Of a stretch of DNA of 64,000 nucleotides, positions 30,059 through 38,774 are shown one piece after another. The stretch spans positions 372,001-436,000 of the forward strand of contig NZ_SHNN01000003.1 in NCBI RefSeq assembly GCF_026262625.1, in the 5' to 3' direction. Both the position numbers and the translations under genes were made by a program. A model generated the notes under the pieces. That model did no database searches. It was not told the origin of the DNA and saw only the letters and a list, made by a program, of their open reading frames with translations. Source of the DNA: Candidatus Litorirhabdus singularis. GTDB taxonomy: Bacteria > Pseudomonadota > Gammaproteobacteria > Pseudomonadales > Halieaceae. How positions within the stretch are numbered: position 1 is the stretch's first letter; each line of letters opens with the position of its first letter.

Positions 30059-30416
30059 GTCCTAAATTGCCTCAGCAAGGCCTCCAATTTCGAGAGCGCG
30101 AATTCTACCCACCTGCTCTGGCTATTACAAGCACCTTTTTCGACCAAAGCGCGCTTCTGGCACCAGCGCGCCCTGCTCCGACCTCTACCCCGAAGCTAGC
30201 GGTTTATTATACCTGCAAATGGGCAGGGAACGATATTAGCCGCCCTCAATCCAAACTAAAGCCTTCAACACCGGTAAATGAGGCCCTCACCGTCTACCGG
30301 TGTGTAAATTGTGACGGTTTTTCTTCTCGGCTTTAGTCTTCATAATGGGCCTCAAGAGAGACATTCCTGCTGCACGCTAATGCAGCCACATCAGACTTTC
30401 ACAAAGGGACCACCCC
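30059..30416. other. Divergent intergenic region between rplM and the sphingolipid block
   Basis: About 358 bases without a supported gene. It holds a minus-strand TATAAT (30211-30206) likely serving rplM, which implies a roughly 140-base leader where L13 autoregulation could act. On the other side, AAAGGGA eight bases before the ATG at 30417 is the ribosome site of the first gene of the block. This is the left junction of the inserted segment. Confidence 0.6.
30206..30211 (-). promoter_or_regulatory. Candidate -10 box of the rplM-rpsI operon
   Basis: A perfect TATAAT on the minus strand, about 148 bases upstream of the rplM ATG. No good -35 hexamer is seen at the usual distance, so the call is tentative. 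Confidence 0.4.
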
Positions 30417-31352
30417 ATGCCAACCCTCTTTCGATACTGTTTACAGCTGGTTGCCCTGATTATTTCATCGTTGCTGCTAGCAGATACTGCTGACTCGGAA
30501 TTGCCCCCCATGACCTGGGAGGTCCTGGAATTCGAGCGCAAGTCAACCTGGGGCGACGCCCGTTCTCGCCTCTCGCTGAGCCGTATACCAGCGGCTGAGC
30601 TAAGCGCTGTGCTGCAACAACCGGGGTCGCGCAGCTATCTGCAGCCGAATCCGGAGGAGCGCGTCCAGGAACTGAAAGTAGAGGCCACCGTGGGCACCAA
30701 GAATCAGGTTTCACTGCAATTGTTGATGCACCCGGAAACTCAGGCGCTATATCAACGTTCGCGCTTCTCCATCGGTCGCAAAGACCGCCGCTTCAAGTTC
30801 TTCCGCTACGCTGAAGATGGACTGACGCGGTTGCGTAAGGATCCCGCGGACAAAAAGGAAGCCAAACTGCCGCAGCAACAATGGAGCCGCAGCAGCAGCA
30901 CTGAGGTGAATTATTCAGAGGAACTGCAACATACTGCGGTGACCAGTCCATTCGCCTTGTTCGTTATACTCTCGCGACTGACCTCAGAGCAATTGGCGCA
31001 GCAGCCCGTGCTTCTGGTCAATACTGACACTAACGTCTATAAGGTAACGCTGAGCCCGCAGCCAACAGTGCAACTGGATGTCAAATACAATCTGACGCGC
31101 ACCGGACAGGCCGCGCAGCGGCGAAAAGAGACCGTCGACGCCACACCGGTCAAACTGTTGGTAGCTCCAACCGCACTGGCCTCTAATAAACCCGATTTCG
31201 AGTTGATGGGCCTTAGTGGCGAAATTACCGTATTTGTTGATAGCCTCGACCACACGCCACTGCGCGTTGCCGGCATCGCCCCGCGCGTGGGCGCGGCACA
31301 CCTGGATATAGCGAACGCCGTGCTGGTAGAACGCCAGGAACCATCAGACTGA
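30417..31352 (+). CDS. Secreted protein of unknown function, first gene of the sphingolipid block
   Basis: I do not recognise this 311-residue protein. It has an N-terminal signal-like segment (MPTLFRYCLQLVALIISSLLLAD, no lipobox), so it is probably periplasmic. The rest is soluble, rich in beta-prone stretches and basic patches (SIGRKDRRFKFFRYAEDG), with no catalytic motif I can name. The ATG has AAAGGGA eight bases upstream. Its TGA overlaps the ATG of the lipid kinase gene by one base, so it is part of the same operon. A periplasmic role in carrying or sensing the lipid made by this locus is conceivable but is inference only. Confidence 0.8.
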   Translation: MPTLFRYCLQLVALIISSLLLADTADSELPPMTWEVLEFERKSTWGDARSRLSLSRIPAAELSAVLQQPGSRSYLQPNPEERVQELKVEATVGTKNQVSLQLLMHPETQALYQRSRFSIGRKDRRFKFFRYAEDGLTRLRKDPADKKEAKLPQQQWSRSSSTEVNYSEELQHTAVTSPFALFVILSRLTSEQLAQQPVLLVNTDTNVYKVTLSPQPTVQLDVKYNLTRTGQAAQRRKETVDATPVKLLVAPTALASNKPDFELMGLSGEITVFVDSLDHTPLRVAGIAPRVGAAHLDIANAVLVERQEPSD

Positions 31353-32329
31353 TGCCGGACGCAGCACTCAACCCCTCTCGAATTGGCCTGATCAGTAACC
31401 GCAATAGCGGGCATAATCGCGACCAATTGGGCGCTATCAGCGCCTTGATAGACCGTTGTCCGGCGGTACTGCATACCATTACCGACCAGGCGGAAGATGT
31501 TGGCCCCGCCTTGGTGGCAATGGCTGCTGCCAACATAGAAGTTCTGGCAGTCAATGGTGGCGACGGCACCATCTCCGCACTACTCGGCCACTTGCTGGAA
31601 AATCCTGTCTTTGACCGCATGCCTCAAATCATATTACTGCCAGGCGGCACCGCCAACATGAACGCGGGAGACATAGGCGCCAGCGGCAAACTGCCCGCTG
31701 CCATTGAACGTTTTTGTGCCTGGACACAGTCGTGCGATGCGCCGGCGCCCATCAGTCGCCACCTGATGCGGGTTCAACTAACTCCGGATCAACCGCCCCA
31801 CTACGGAATGTTTCTGGGCTTAGGCACCGTGATACAGGGCACCGAATACGCGCATGAAGAGATACACTCACGCGGGCTGCGTGACGATTTCAGTGTTGCC
31901 CTTGGTGTGGCACGCACGGCCTGGGGCGTCTTCCGCCATGACCCCAAGTTTGCCCGCCCGGTGCCGCTCAAATTTGACGCCGACAACAGTGGCAACCAGG
32001 AGCATCAGGCACTGGTCATGGTGATAAGCAGCCTGCAGCAGCTGTTTCTGGGTATGCAGCCATTCTGGGGGGAACAGCAAGCCCCGCTGCGCTACACCAT
32101 CATCGACGTCAATCCGGTCAAGTTTCCTTCCACCTTCATCTCGATTTTAAGAGGTAAGGCGAACCGTAATGCGACTCCTGAAAACGGCTATCACAGCGCC
32201 AATTGCACCACTTTGAACCTGTTTCTGGATGGCCACATCAATCTGGACGGCGAGATCCTGGAAGTCAGTCGTGCCAACGGACCCATCCAAATTGCCGCCA
32301 CCCCCGCCTTCGAATTTATACGCTTATGA
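31352..32329 (+). CDS. Diacylglycerol/ceramide kinase-family lipid kinase
   Basis: A 325-residue member of the DAGK catalytic family (YegS/DgkB-like, also including bacterial ceramide kinases), which phosphorylates a lipid hydroxyl using ATP. Visible motifs are VNGGDGTISALL (residues 67-78, nucleotide loop) and ILLPGGTANMNAGDIG (94-109). The remainder is the expected beta-sandwich. The neighbouring serine palmitoyltransferase, ceramide-synthase and ceramide-reductase candidates make ceramide or dihydroceramide a plausible substrate, by analogy with the Caulobacter ceramide kinase; diacylglycerol is the alternative. Its stop overlaps the next gene (ATGA). Confidence 0.85.
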   Translation: MPDAALNPSRIGLISNRNSGHNRDQLGAISALIDRCPAVLHTITDQAEDVGPALVAMAAANIEVLAVNGGDGTISALLGHLLENPVFDRMPQIILLPGGTANMNAGDIGASGKLPAAIERFCAWTQSCDAPAPISRHLMRVQLTPDQPPHYGMFLGLGTVIQGTEYAHEEIHSRGLRDDFSVALGVARTAWGVFRHDPKFARPVPLKFDADNSGNQEHQALVMVISSLQQLFLGMQPFWGEQQAPLRYTIIDVNPVKFPSTFISILRGKANRNATPENGYHSANCTTLNLFLDGHINLDGEILEVSRANGPIQIAATPAFEFIRL

Positions 32330-33264
32330 GCAACTTCCCGACGGTAGAACTACCCGAGGTCAACGCGGCACCCGCCCTGGTGCAATTGATCAGCGAACTG
32401 CGCGCGCAATACAACGACGCCATCAATGCAGTGGTTATTTACGGATCCTGTCTGCGCAGTGGCGATATATTTGATGGACTGCTGGATATTTACCTGATCT
32501 GTGACAGTTACCGCTCGGCTTATGACGGCTCGCGACTGGCGCTGGGCAACTGGCTACTACCTCCGAACGTTTTTTATATCGAGAGTGAGTACGAGGGGAA
32601 GATACTGCGCAGTAAGTACGCGGTTATCTCCAGCGCTGATTTCGCCAAATTCTGTTCACCAGCTCGCTTTGAATCTTACATCTGGGGCCGCTTTGCACAG
32701 CCGGTCGCAGTGCCCTGGCACCGTGACCAGCCTAGTCTGGACAACCTGCATCAGAGTCTGCAACAAGCTGTGACGACATTTCTGGGCCGCAGCCTGCCCA
32801 GCATACCTGCCAGCGGCACCGTCACCAGCTTATGGCAAGACAGCCTGGCCCTAAGCTATAACACCGAACTGCGCAGTGAGGGCAATAATCGTGCCGGACA
32901 GCTGGCGCAAATGTCCGCCAGCCATTTTGCCCGGGCCACCGAACTGGTCGCCGCTCAGGTTCGTCCACCGCTAAACCTGCACCGAGTGGACGGCGAGCTG
33001 CACTATCAATCCAGTGTCACCCGCTGGCAGACGCGCTGGTCCACTCTGGGCTGGGCCTGGCGGGGCATCAGCGGCAAACTGCTTTCAGTACTGCGCCTGC
33101 TGAAGGCATTATTTACCTTTCGCGGCGGCCTCGACTACATCGCCTGGAAGCTGGAAAGGCATTCCGGAGAAGAAATAGTGATACCAGACAGGGTTCGACG
33201 TTATCCGCTGGTTTTTCTGTGGGGATTTTTCTGGCAGCTATACCGCCGCGGCATCTTCAAGTAG
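32326..33264 (+). CDS. TAM41/Mmp37-like lipid cytidylyltransferase
   Basis: A 312-residue nucleotidyltransferase-fold protein. The segment VVIYGSCLRSGDIFDGLLDI (residues 36-55) carries the GS motif and downstream acidic residues. SKYAVISSADF and SYIWGRFAQPV (about 96-127) resemble the conserved KYGVIS and YIAGRLHKPV blocks of TAM41, the mitochondrial CDP-diacylglycerol synthase. The C-terminus has two hydrophobic stretches that may bind the membrane. It overlaps the lipid kinase gene by four bases (ATGA), so kinase and cytidylyltransferase are probably made together: phosphorylate a lipid, then activate it as a CDP-lipid. The lipid could be phosphatidic acid or ceramide-1-phosphate. Assignment is by motif, not by search. 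Confidence 0.72.
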   Translation: MSNFPTVELPEVNAAPALVQLISELRAQYNDAINAVVIYGSCLRSGDIFDGLLDIYLICDSYRSAYDGSRLALGNWLLPPNVFYIESEYEGKILRSKYAVISSADFAKFCSPARFESYIWGRFAQPVAVPWHRDQPSLDNLHQSLQQAVTTFLGRSLPSIPASGTVTSLWQDSLALSYNTELRSEGNNRAGQLAQMSASHFARATELVAAQVRPPLNLHRVDGELHYQSSVTRWQTRWSTLGWAWRGISGKLLSVLRLLKALFTFRGGLDYIAWKLERHSGEEIVIPDRVRRYPLVFLWGFFWQLYRRGIFK

Positions 33265-33321
33265 CGAGGCCGCTAGCGATACTTTATAGTTAAGCCAGCG
33301 TTCTACTACGGTTTTCAGGCA

Positions 33322-34269
33322 ATGACTCACTGCGTATTTATCCAAACCAATCACAAGCAAATGACCGGTGCACTGGTAGCTCAACATGCACTGCGCCGTT
33401 ATTCACAGAACAACGACAAGTTCGATGTGCGCATCATCGACACCCGCGACTACCCGATGTTTGCTGCCCACGAAGGCGAGGAATACCTGCGCGATGGTGT
33501 CAAACGTGAATGGCTCAATGAAGACCTCCAGTCCTTTACCCCTACCCGATTTATGCCGCCAAAACTAATGAACTATGAGGGCCGCGCGATCGTTATCGAC
33601 CCGGATATCTTCGCGGCAACTGACATCTGGGAATTACTCAACCGGGACATGCAGGGCAAAGCCATCATGTGCCGCATGCGCTCTGGCCCCAAAGGCCTGG
33701 TCGATCGCTGCTTTGCCAGCAGCGTTATGCTGCTTGATTGCGCCCAACTGAAGCACTGGGACGCAGAGGCAAAGTTTAATGCCATGTTTGATTTCACCCA
33801 AGACTATCAGCCGTGGATATGCCTGAAGGAAGAACCGCGGGAATCCATCGAATACTTCGAACCTGAATGGAATGATTTCGACAAATTCACCACCGCCACC
33901 AAGATGCTCCACACTACCAGGCGCAAGACCCAACCCTGGAAGACTGGACTGCGCACAGACTGGCGACCGGCGGAGACCTTTAGATTATTTCCACCGGTGG
34001 CCTGGGTAATGCGGGCGCGCCGTCATTTGTTTGGGGAGTATGCGTTTCTGGGCAATTACAAGGCTCACCCTGACAAGAACCAGGAATGGTTCTTTTTCGC
34101 CCTGCTCAAAGAGTGCCTGCAAGAAGGCACTATCAGCGAGGAATTTCTGCGCAGCGAGATGGCCGCTAATCACGTTCGTCACGACGCCTTTGACGTTCTG
34201 GCTAACACCCCCGCTCTGCCACCCGGACCAACGCACCCATTAGCGCAAGCTACAAACCGCGCCGCTTGA
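33322..34269 (+). CDS. GT-A fold glycosyltransferase (GT8-like)
   Basis: A 315-residue predicted cytoplasmic glycosyltransferase. The motif AIVIDPDIFAATDIWELL (residues 89-106) is a DxD-type metal and nucleotide-sugar site in the GT8/GT-A style, and AIMCRMRSGPKG with CFASSVMLLDCAQLKHWD fits the acceptor-side strand order of that fold. Near the C-terminus the segment LGNYKAHPDKNQEWFF could close the active site. It is the last gene of the first plus-strand run. Donor and acceptor are unknown; context suggests a sugar headgroup on a sphingolipid. Confidence 0.65.
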   Translation: MTHCVFIQTNHKQMTGALVAQHALRRYSQNNDKFDVRIIDTRDYPMFAAHEGEEYLRDGVKREWLNEDLQSFTPTRFMPPKLMNYEGRAIVIDPDIFAATDIWELLNRDMQGKAIMCRMRSGPKGLVDRCFASSVMLLDCAQLKHWDAEAKFNAMFDFTQDYQPWICLKEEPRESIEYFEPEWNDFDKFTTATKMLHTTRRKTQPWKTGLRTDWRPAETFRLFPPVAWVMRARRHLFGEYAFLGNYKAHPDKNQEWFFFALLKECLQEGTISEEFLRSEMAANHVRHDAFDVLANTPALPPGPTHPLAQATNRAA

Positions 34270-34277
34270 GGCGCCGC

Positions 34278-35333
34278 TCAGGGCTTTAGCAATTGCTGCA
34301 CGCGCTCAGCAGTCGCGGCTAATTCTGCGGCGGCATCAGGCGTCACACAGCTGCCAGAGGGCGCACCATCACTGAGCCAGTGAGCGGCGCCGGAGGCAAC
34401 CAATAGTTGCTGGATTTTACCGATATCACGACGCATCCGCTGCGGCCCCCAACGCATTGCCAGACGATGACTCAGTGGCTTGAAGCGAAATTGATGCCCG
34501 TGCCGCCACCAGCTGCCAGCATCCTCCATGTCAAAAATATGCAGCGGTTTACCGCAACTGGCTGCTTCCGCCAACATCGACATGCTTTCGCCGGTAATCA
34601 CAAACTCATCGGCTAGCGCCAGGTAACCCAAATACGGGTTCGCGCTATCCGTACGCCCAAACCGAAAACAGTGCACCGGCACCGTGAGCTGATTTTCTAA
34701 AGCCTCAAAACTGGCCGCAGGCGTGCGCGGGCTATCAGTGATCAACAGCGAACCGCCAGCCTGCTCTGCCAGAAGATTGGCCTGACGGCCCAGCCGCGCT
34801 GCCTTATCAGACGTCAGTACAAAGCGGCCACTATTACCGCCGACCATGAGTGCCAGCCAGGGCCGTGGCAGGTTTTTCAAAATAGGCAGCCACTGCTCGC
34901 CCGCGGCAGCCAGTTGCTCTGATTGCAAGCGCAACAAGGGCAGCTGATTATGCAAAATATTGTCGGCGCGCGGCAAAAAGTATTGTCCAGTGGTGACTAT
35001 AAGATCCCAGCGGGCAAGCGCTGACCAGGGCCTACCCAAATGCACCAATTTCGCATGCCCCCCGGACTGCTGCTGAATCCAGCGCGCTACAGGCTCATTG
35101 CGGCGCCCGGCGCTGATGACCAGGTCCGGCCATGGCGCTACCAAGGACGAAGACTGGCGCTGATCAATACCAGCCAAGGTGGCACCTAAGAGCAGATGGG
35201 GCAGCAACTCCCAGCTCCGCGCACTTATCTGCTTGCGCTCATACGACAAACCAAGTGCATCTGCCAGCGCCAGCACCTGAGTATTGTCGCCGGCCTTGCG
35301 GCCCAGCAGGACCCAGATCAGCGGCTCGTCCAA
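34278..35333 (-). CDS. ELM1-family GT-B-like protein (copy 1)
   Basis: A 351-residue member of the ELM1 family (DUF1022), named after a plant mitochondrial fission factor but widespread in bacteria, where its biochemical activity is unproven; the fold resembles GT-B glycosyltransferases. Visible blocks are APWPDLVISAGRRNEPVARW, LVHLGRPW, ALMVGGNSGRF and VITGESMSMLAEAASCGKPL, the last resembling the nucleotide-sugar site of GT-B enzymes. It has a paralogue at 40517. It starts with TTG five bases after the sulfotransferase stop, so the two form an operon. Confidence 0.8.
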   Translation of the reverse strand: MDEPLIWVLLGRKAGDNTQVLALADALGLSYERKQISARSWELLPHLLLGATLAGIDQRQSSSLVAPWPDLVISAGRRNEPVARWIQQQSGGHAKLVHLGRPWSALARWDLIVTTGQYFLPRADNILHNQLPLLRLQSEQLAAAGEQWLPILKNLPRPWLALMVGGNSGRFVLTSDKAARLGRQANLLAEQAGGSLLITDSPRTPAASFEALENQLTVPVHCFRFGRTDSANPYLGYLALADEFVITGESMSMLAEAASCGKPLHIFDMEDAGSWWRHGHQFRFKPLSHRLAMRWGPQRMRRDIGKIQQLLVASGAAHWLSDGAPSGSCVTPDAAAELAATAERVQQLLKP

Positions 35334-35338
35334 AACCC

Positions 35339-36295
35339 TTAATCCACCGCCGCGGTTTTGCGATAGCCGTAAACCGGATCCAGCGAGGCCTCAAGCTGAG
35401 CGTCAATCGCCGCCACTTCTTCATCGCTAAAATAATCACGAAACCCACCAACCTTGGCACGCCGGGTTTTGAAGCTGTCAGGATTGTTTTTGTCACCGGG
35501 CTTCATCCGCTCACCAGCGAGACGGAACTTGCTGGAAGATTCCAGCTTCTTCATGTTCTCAAAGGCACTGTATTCAACCGCCGCGGTGACCTGCTCGGCA
35601 GTCGCATCAACTTTCATAAAATCCAGCATACGCTGTAAGTGTGGCGCCGGGTCGGCGCGTAAATCTTCGTAGCGCAGCACCAGATACTGTTGAATATTCG
35701 GCGCCTCTAACGCCCATAGATTGAGATACTCACACACCGCCGCCATGCTGCCGCCGTTGTCTCCAGTCACAAAATCAAACAGACTGATATCTGAACCACG
35801 CTCCGGGTAATTATTGATGGCAACTTTGTTCGGGCGCAGCCGAAATTTCCACTGAAAATACTGCGATACAGCCACATCACGAGGGTCCCGTGCCAACAGC
35901 ACCACCGGCTTGTCATAGAAGGGCTTCTTACTCTCTGCAGCTCCGGTAAAGTCCTTAATATAATTATCATGAGTGAAGAAAATTTTAGGAATGGCCTTAT
36001 TCATGTTGTGGAAATTGTCCATTCCCAGCAACGCATTGTCCGGTAAACCGTATTTAACGCGAAACAAATGCGAGACCATAACTCGCAGCCATGTGCGGCC
36101 ACTTTTCCCAAAAGAAACCACGGCGATATCGCTGCGCCGTAATAGTTTGAGCTGATCTTTTCCGCGCAGCACGCGCTCGGCTGCCAATAGTTCGGATTCC
36201 GGTCTACCGCGCAGGCGCAGGTGCAGCCAACGTCGCTCCAACTTGCGAGTAGCGGTCTGGAAAAATTGTCGAACCAGCTGAATGAAGTAGACCAT
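35339..36295 (-). CDS. PAPS-dependent sulfotransferase
   Basis: A 318-residue sulfotransferase that would transfer sulfate from PAPS to a hydroxyl group. The 5'-phosphosulfate loop is VVSFGKSGRTWLRVM (residues 59-73), the 3'-phosphate site is VLLARDPRDVAVSQYF (132-147), and a C-terminal RRAKVGGFRDYFS matches the RKGxxGDWKxxF region of cytosolic sulfotransferases. The ATG has AAGGTG 7 bases upstream. In this locus the likely acceptor is the sphingolipid or its sugar; a sulfolipid product would be anionic. The acceptor is inference. Confidence 0.85.
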   Translation of the reverse strand: MVYFIQLVRQFFQTATRKLERRWLHLRLRGRPESELLAAERVLRGKDQLKLLRRSDIAVVSFGKSGRTWLRVMVSHLFRVKYGLPDNALLGMDNFHNMNKAIPKIFFTHDNYIKDFTGAAESKKPFYDKPVVLLARDPRDVAVSQYFQWKFRLRPNKVAINNYPERGSDISLFDFVTGDNGGSMAAVCEYLNLWALEAPNIQQYLVLRYEDLRADPAPHLQRMLDFMKVDATAEQVTAAVEYSAFENMKKLESSSKFRLAGERMKPGDKNNPDSFKTRRAKVGGFRDYFSDEEVAAIDAQLEASLDPVYGYRKTAAVD

Positions 36296-36596
36296 GCACA
36301 GGCACCTTAATGAGCTGCTTTAGCGGCGGCGCAGCATATAATAAACCCGCTACGGCCGCAGCCGACTTGGTACAAATACCCATAACTATGAAAATCTTGA
36401 ATCCAGCGACTGTCAAGCAAGACCCGAGTCGCAGTCAGCAGTGCCCCAACGATTTCAGCCGCTGATACCACCGCGCCGCTGCAGCATAGGCTAGCAGAAC
36501 TAAAGGGAGATTGGTGAGTCTGTTACACAGTCAGGAAAATAAACAGATCGCACAGAGCTGTTGTACAATGCCCGCGTTCGCCACTGGAAACCAGCC
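36296..36596. other. Divergent intergenic region between sulfotransferase and lptF-like gene
   Basis: About 300 bases without a gene. A TACAAT sits at 36564-36569, 28 bases upstream of the lptF-like start, and would give a very short leader. On the other strand TATTAT (near 36337-36342) is a possible -10 for the sulfotransferase gene. Neither has a good -35. Confidence 0.45.
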
Positions 36597-37664
36597 TTGA
36601 TCATAGACCGATATATCAGCTCAGAAGTCATTCGCCCGTTTGCCGGCGGACTCGGTCTTCTGGTGCTTATTTTTGTCGGCTACTCCGCGACTATCCAGCT
36701 TAATCTGGCCGCGCAGGGTCAGCTGGGGATTACCTCTGCCTTCAAACTGATCGCACTCAATACCTTGATCACGCTGGAAGTTCTAATGCCGTCGGCGCTG
36801 TTCTTTTCCGTATTGGCCGCACTCAGCAGGATGTATAAAGAGTCGGAGATGAACGCTTTTTTTGCAGCCGGAGTGAGCCGCACAAGGATCTTGGAATCGA
36901 TCTTTAAACTGGCGGCGATGGTAGCGCTGCTCACCGGGCTTATTTCGATAGAAGCCCGGCCCTGGGCCTATCGAGAGGTTTATCAGATAGAGGCTGAAGC
37001 GCTGGCCAAGTTCGACCTGAAACAGATGGCCACCGGAGAATTCGTCAGCATGGGAAGCAGCAAATACATTTTTATCGCTGATGACATCGATATCCAGGCT
37101 GGGCTGCACAAAGAAGTATTTCTGCATAAGCGCCATCAAAAAGACGGTCGCACCGAGATTATTGTGGCCCAGGAAGCCTCGCTACCAGTCCTGAACCCTG
37201 GCGAGCCCTTAACGGCTGAATTTTACAACGGCCATCACTACTTGCTGGACGATCGTAAAAAACAAGATGTATCGATCCGCTTTAAAAAGTTGACCGTCTA
37301 CCTCGAAAACGAGGGAGCGCGGGCCGCCTATCGACGCAAGGCCGAAACCACAGAGCATCTTGGAAATTCATCTGACCCCAAGGATATTGCCGAGTTCCAA
37401 TGGCGTTTGACGACACCATTGGCCACCATATTACTGGCGCTGATAGCCGTACCCCTGGCAAAATCTGAGCCCCGCGAATCGCGGTTTCGGAGTTTCTTCA
37501 TCGCTATTGCGGTCTATGTCGGCTTGTTCACCTTAACCAGTGTGGCCCGCACCTTTATCGAGCAGGGTCGACTGCCGGCCATGCCCGGCCTCTGGTCGGC
37601 TTACATAGTTATAGCGCTAGTGCTATTGATACTGCTGAAGCAGCCAAGACTGAAACCGCGATGA
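36597..37664 (+). CDS. lptF: LptF-type lipid export permease
   Basis: A 355-residue LptF/LptG-family inner-membrane permease. Canonical LptF pairs with LptG and the LptB ATPase to lift LPS out of the inner membrane. The TTG start at 36597 (reading IIDRYISSEVIRPFAGG) gives the normal family N-terminus; an earlier TTG at 36561 adds 12 atypical residues. There are three N-terminal membrane helices, a periplasmic beta-jellyroll (about 130-265) and three C-terminal helices. It sits inside the sphingolipid block, not beside pepA where lptFG usually lie, so it may export a sphingolipid or be the genome's general LptF. Confidence 0.85.
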   Translation: MIIDRYISSEVIRPFAGGLGLLVLIFVGYSATIQLNLAAQGQLGITSAFKLIALNTLITLEVLMPSALFFSVLAALSRMYKESEMNAFFAAGVSRTRILESIFKLAAMVALLTGLISIEARPWAYREVYQIEAEALAKFDLKQMATGEFVSMGSSKYIFIADDIDIQAGLHKEVFLHKRHQKDGRTEIIVAQEASLPVLNPGEPLTAEFYNGHHYLLDDRKKQDVSIRFKKLTVYLENEGARAAYRRKAETTEHLGNSSDPKDIAEFQWRLTTPLATILLALIAVPLAKSEPRESRFRSFFIAIAVYVGLFTLTSVARTFIEQGRLPAMPGLWSAYIVIALVLLILLKQPRLKPR

Positions 37665-38731
37665 GCATCCTCGAGCGCTATATTGCAGGCACCTTAATCA
37701 AAGGCTGGTTCACCGTGCTGCTGGTGCTGGGCACCGTATTTGGTCTGATTGCCCTGATTCAGGAACTCGATAAAACCCAGGGCGATTACGGCGTGCCGCA
37801 GGTCATATACTTCACCCTCCTGAGCCTGCCACAACAGCTACTCGACCTGATGCCGGTCATTGCACTGCTGGGCACCATTGTTGCTATCGCCAACCTCGAC
37901 AAAGCCAACGAGCTGACCATTATTCGCAGCGCCGGCGTGCACCTTGCCACCGTACTTAAGGCCATAATATTGCCGACCCTGGTGCTGATGGCACTGCTAT
38001 GGGTTTGCCTGGAATACGTTTCCGGGCCTGCCTTTCAGACCGCACAACTTATGAAAAGCGCGACCCGTAATGACCACCCTGATCGCATCCCCAACGGCGG
38101 CGTGTGGTCCAAATTTGACAATCGCTATATCCATTTGAGCAAGCTGAGAGATGGTAAAGAGCCCGGCGACATTCGTCTCTATCAGTTCGACGACAGCGGT
38201 GAATTGGTGCAGGCAGTGAGCGCGGTCACAGCCCAAATTGAACAGCGTCGGTGGAACTTCAACACAACTCGAACCAAAACCAATCAGAATGGCGAAATGG
38301 TTACCGCCTTGAAGAAAAGCCTGGCAATAGACAACCTGTGGTCGGTCAAGGAGTTACCCACCTTGAGCCTGCCCAGTCAGAGCATGCGACTATCCGTGCT
38401 CTACGAATATGCGCAATATTTGCGTGAGCAGGGACAACCCTATGAAATTTACTTACTAGCATTTTGGCAGCGTATTACACTGCCCTTTGCCGTCGCTGCG
38501 ATGATCTTACTGGCTACTCCAGTCAGCACCAGCCTCGGCTCCGGCCGCGATGCGGGGCTCGGTAAGAACATCGCTATTGGCGCCGTAATTGGCATCTTTT
38601 TCTTCCTCGGCACACAAATTTCGCACGCAGTTGGACAGCTTATGGGCCTCAATTTCCTGCTCATAACCTTAGCCCCTATTGCGGTCATCGCCGTTGTAGC
38701 CCTGCTGCTTTTGGCGCGGCTGCGCTGGTGA
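37661..38731 (+). CDS. lptG: LptG-type lipid export permease
   Basis: A 356-residue partner permease of the LptFG family. It begins MSILERYIAGTLIKGW, has three N-terminal helices with the conserved ELTIIRSAGV cytoplasmic coupling segment (which contacts LptB), a periplasmic domain (about 125-265), and three C-terminal helices. Its ATG overlaps the lptF stop by four bases. With the following ABC transporter it suggests a dedicated route for flipping and exporting the lipid made by this locus. Confidence 0.88.
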   Translation: MSILERYIAGTLIKGWFTVLLVLGTVFGLIALIQELDKTQGDYGVPQVIYFTLLSLPQQLLDLMPVIALLGTIVAIANLDKANELTIIRSAGVHLATVLKAIILPTLVLMALLWVCLEYVSGPAFQTAQLMKSATRNDHPDRIPNGGVWSKFDNRYIHLSKLRDGKEPGDIRLYQFDDSGELVQAVSAVTAQIEQRRWNFNTTRTKTNQNGEMVTALKKSLAIDNLWSVKELPTLSLPSQSMRLSVLYEYAQYLREQGQPYEIYLLAFWQRITLPFAVAAMILLATPVSTSLGSGRDAGLGKNIAIGAVIGIFFFLGTQISHAVGQLMGLNFLLITLAPIAVIAVVALLLLARLRW

Positions 38732-38774
38732 CTCAAATACTACCTGACTACTGCACCAGAGGACCCGCTTAGCC

